A stretch of 5,230 bases of DNA from Novosphingobium sp. (GTDB lineage Bacteria; Pseudomonadota; Alphaproteobacteria; Sphingomonadales; Sphingomonadaceae): positions 1 through 5,230 of the forward strand of contig JAIXYF010000162.1 in assembly GCA_027490345.1 (NCBI GenBank), written 5' to 3'. The first letter of the stretch is position 1, and each line of letters opens with the position of its first letter. The notes below the pieces were generated by a model. It was not told the DNA's origin and did no database searches. It saw nothing but the letters and a program-made list of their open reading frames with translations. Position numbers and translations under genes: made by a program. Positions 4,785-5,230 of this stretch are shown in pieces.

Positions 4785-5230
4785 CTACTCCCGCCCGGCC
4801 CGGATCGCGCCGCCAGCCGCAAACGGCGCAATTGCCAGCGCCGCAAGGCTGGAGGCGGCCAGCAGCAGCAAGCCGCCCTCCCCGCCCGGCTGGAGCGAGC
4901 CTGCGCCGAAAATCAACAGCGGCACCGCCAGCGGGATCGCCAGCAATCCGCCCAGCGCCGCGCCGGCGCGCAGGCCTGCGGTCAACGCCGCGATGGTCAC
5001 GCCGATGGCGGCAAGGCCCGGCGTGCCCAGCAGCAGGCCCATCTCCACCGTCCACAGCTGCGCGCCGCTCAGCCCCAGCAGCCCGGCTGTCAGCGGCGCG
5101 GCCAGCATCAGCGGCACACCGAAGCTGAGCCAGTGCGCCAGAATGCGCAGCAACAGTACGACTTCTTCGGCAATCCCGCGCAGCGCCCACTGATCGAAAA
5201 GTCCGGCTTCGAGATCGGGCTCCACCAGCC
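4785..5230 (-). CDS. ccmB: Haem exporter subunit CcmB (5' end beyond the window)
   Basis: Integral inner-membrane subunit of the CcmAB(CD) ABC complex that drives release of haem-loaded CcmE during cytochrome c maturation. The visible 147 codons are the C-terminal two-thirds of a family usually about 220 aa. The fragment opens with VEPDLEAGLFDQWAL, matching the cytoplasmic FxxDxxxGxLEQ segment of CcmB. About four or five membrane segments follow, with the recognisable AHWLSFGVPLML, LLLGTPGLAAIGV, IPLAVPLLIFG and LAIAPFAAGGAIR. The stop is TAG at 4787-4785. ccmA would be expected just beyond the right edge. The next gene is not ccmC but a cysteine synthase-like gene, so the ccm genes appear split here. 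Confidence 0.93.
   Translation of the reverse strand, partial: LVEPDLEAGLFDQWALRGIAEEVVLLLRILAHWLSFGVPLMLAAPLTAGLLGLSGAQLWTVEMGLLLGTPGLAAIGVTIAALTAGLRAGAALGGLLAIPLAVPLLIFGAGSLQPGGEGGLLLLAASSLAALAIAPFAAGGAIRAGRE

Noticed and set aside
4708..5190. Extension of the cysteine synthase-like frame upstream to 5190
   Set aside because: It overlaps ccmB completely, and the family N-terminus fits the ATG at 4707.

Overview
The window is GC-rich (rough estimate by eye, not counted: mid-60s %). All seven genes I can support lie on the minus strand, so the natural reading direction is from position 5230 down to 1. Gene order, the form of MraZ and FtsL, and the codon bias suggest an alphaproteobacterium, most likely a sphingomonad (Novosphingobium/Erythrobacter/Sphingopyxis type). 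That assignment rests on recalled protein resemblance, not a search.

Right part (5230 to 2430): the 3' two-thirds of ccmB (haem-exporter membrane subunit of cytochrome c maturation); a 335-aa PLP-dependent cysteine synthase-like enzyme whose motifs look closer to the Mcy1/Cds1-like branch than to classical CysK; a 134-aa single-pass membrane protein of unknown function; and a 276-aa lipoprotein with a GldG/DUF4350-like core. The lipoprotein's signal peptide and lipobox become visible only if translation starts at a CTG codon overlapping the upstream stop (CTGA).

Middle (2429 to 2078): a 352-base non-coding region upstream of mraZ. It holds a weak sigma-70-like promoter candidate, four GGG blocks at exact 10-base spacing (candidate MraZ operators), and copies of a 16-base repeat that recurs inside the lipoprotein gene. 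I see no RNA gene and no convincing terminator in it.

Left part (2077 to 1): the start of the dcw (division and cell wall) cluster, mraZ-rsmH-ftsL, with ATGA stop/start overlaps at both junctions. The rsmH/ftsL junction carries an 11-G run. The ftsL-like gene runs off the left edge. MraZ is the cluster's DNA-binding regulator, RsmH methylates 16S rRNA, and FtsL is a divisome membrane protein.

No mobile element, CRISPR array, tRNA or rRNA was seen. Most of the content is conserved housekeeping. The points worth a second look are the G11 tract, the repeat/operator architecture around mraZ, the apparent CTG start, and the subfamily of the cysteine synthase.
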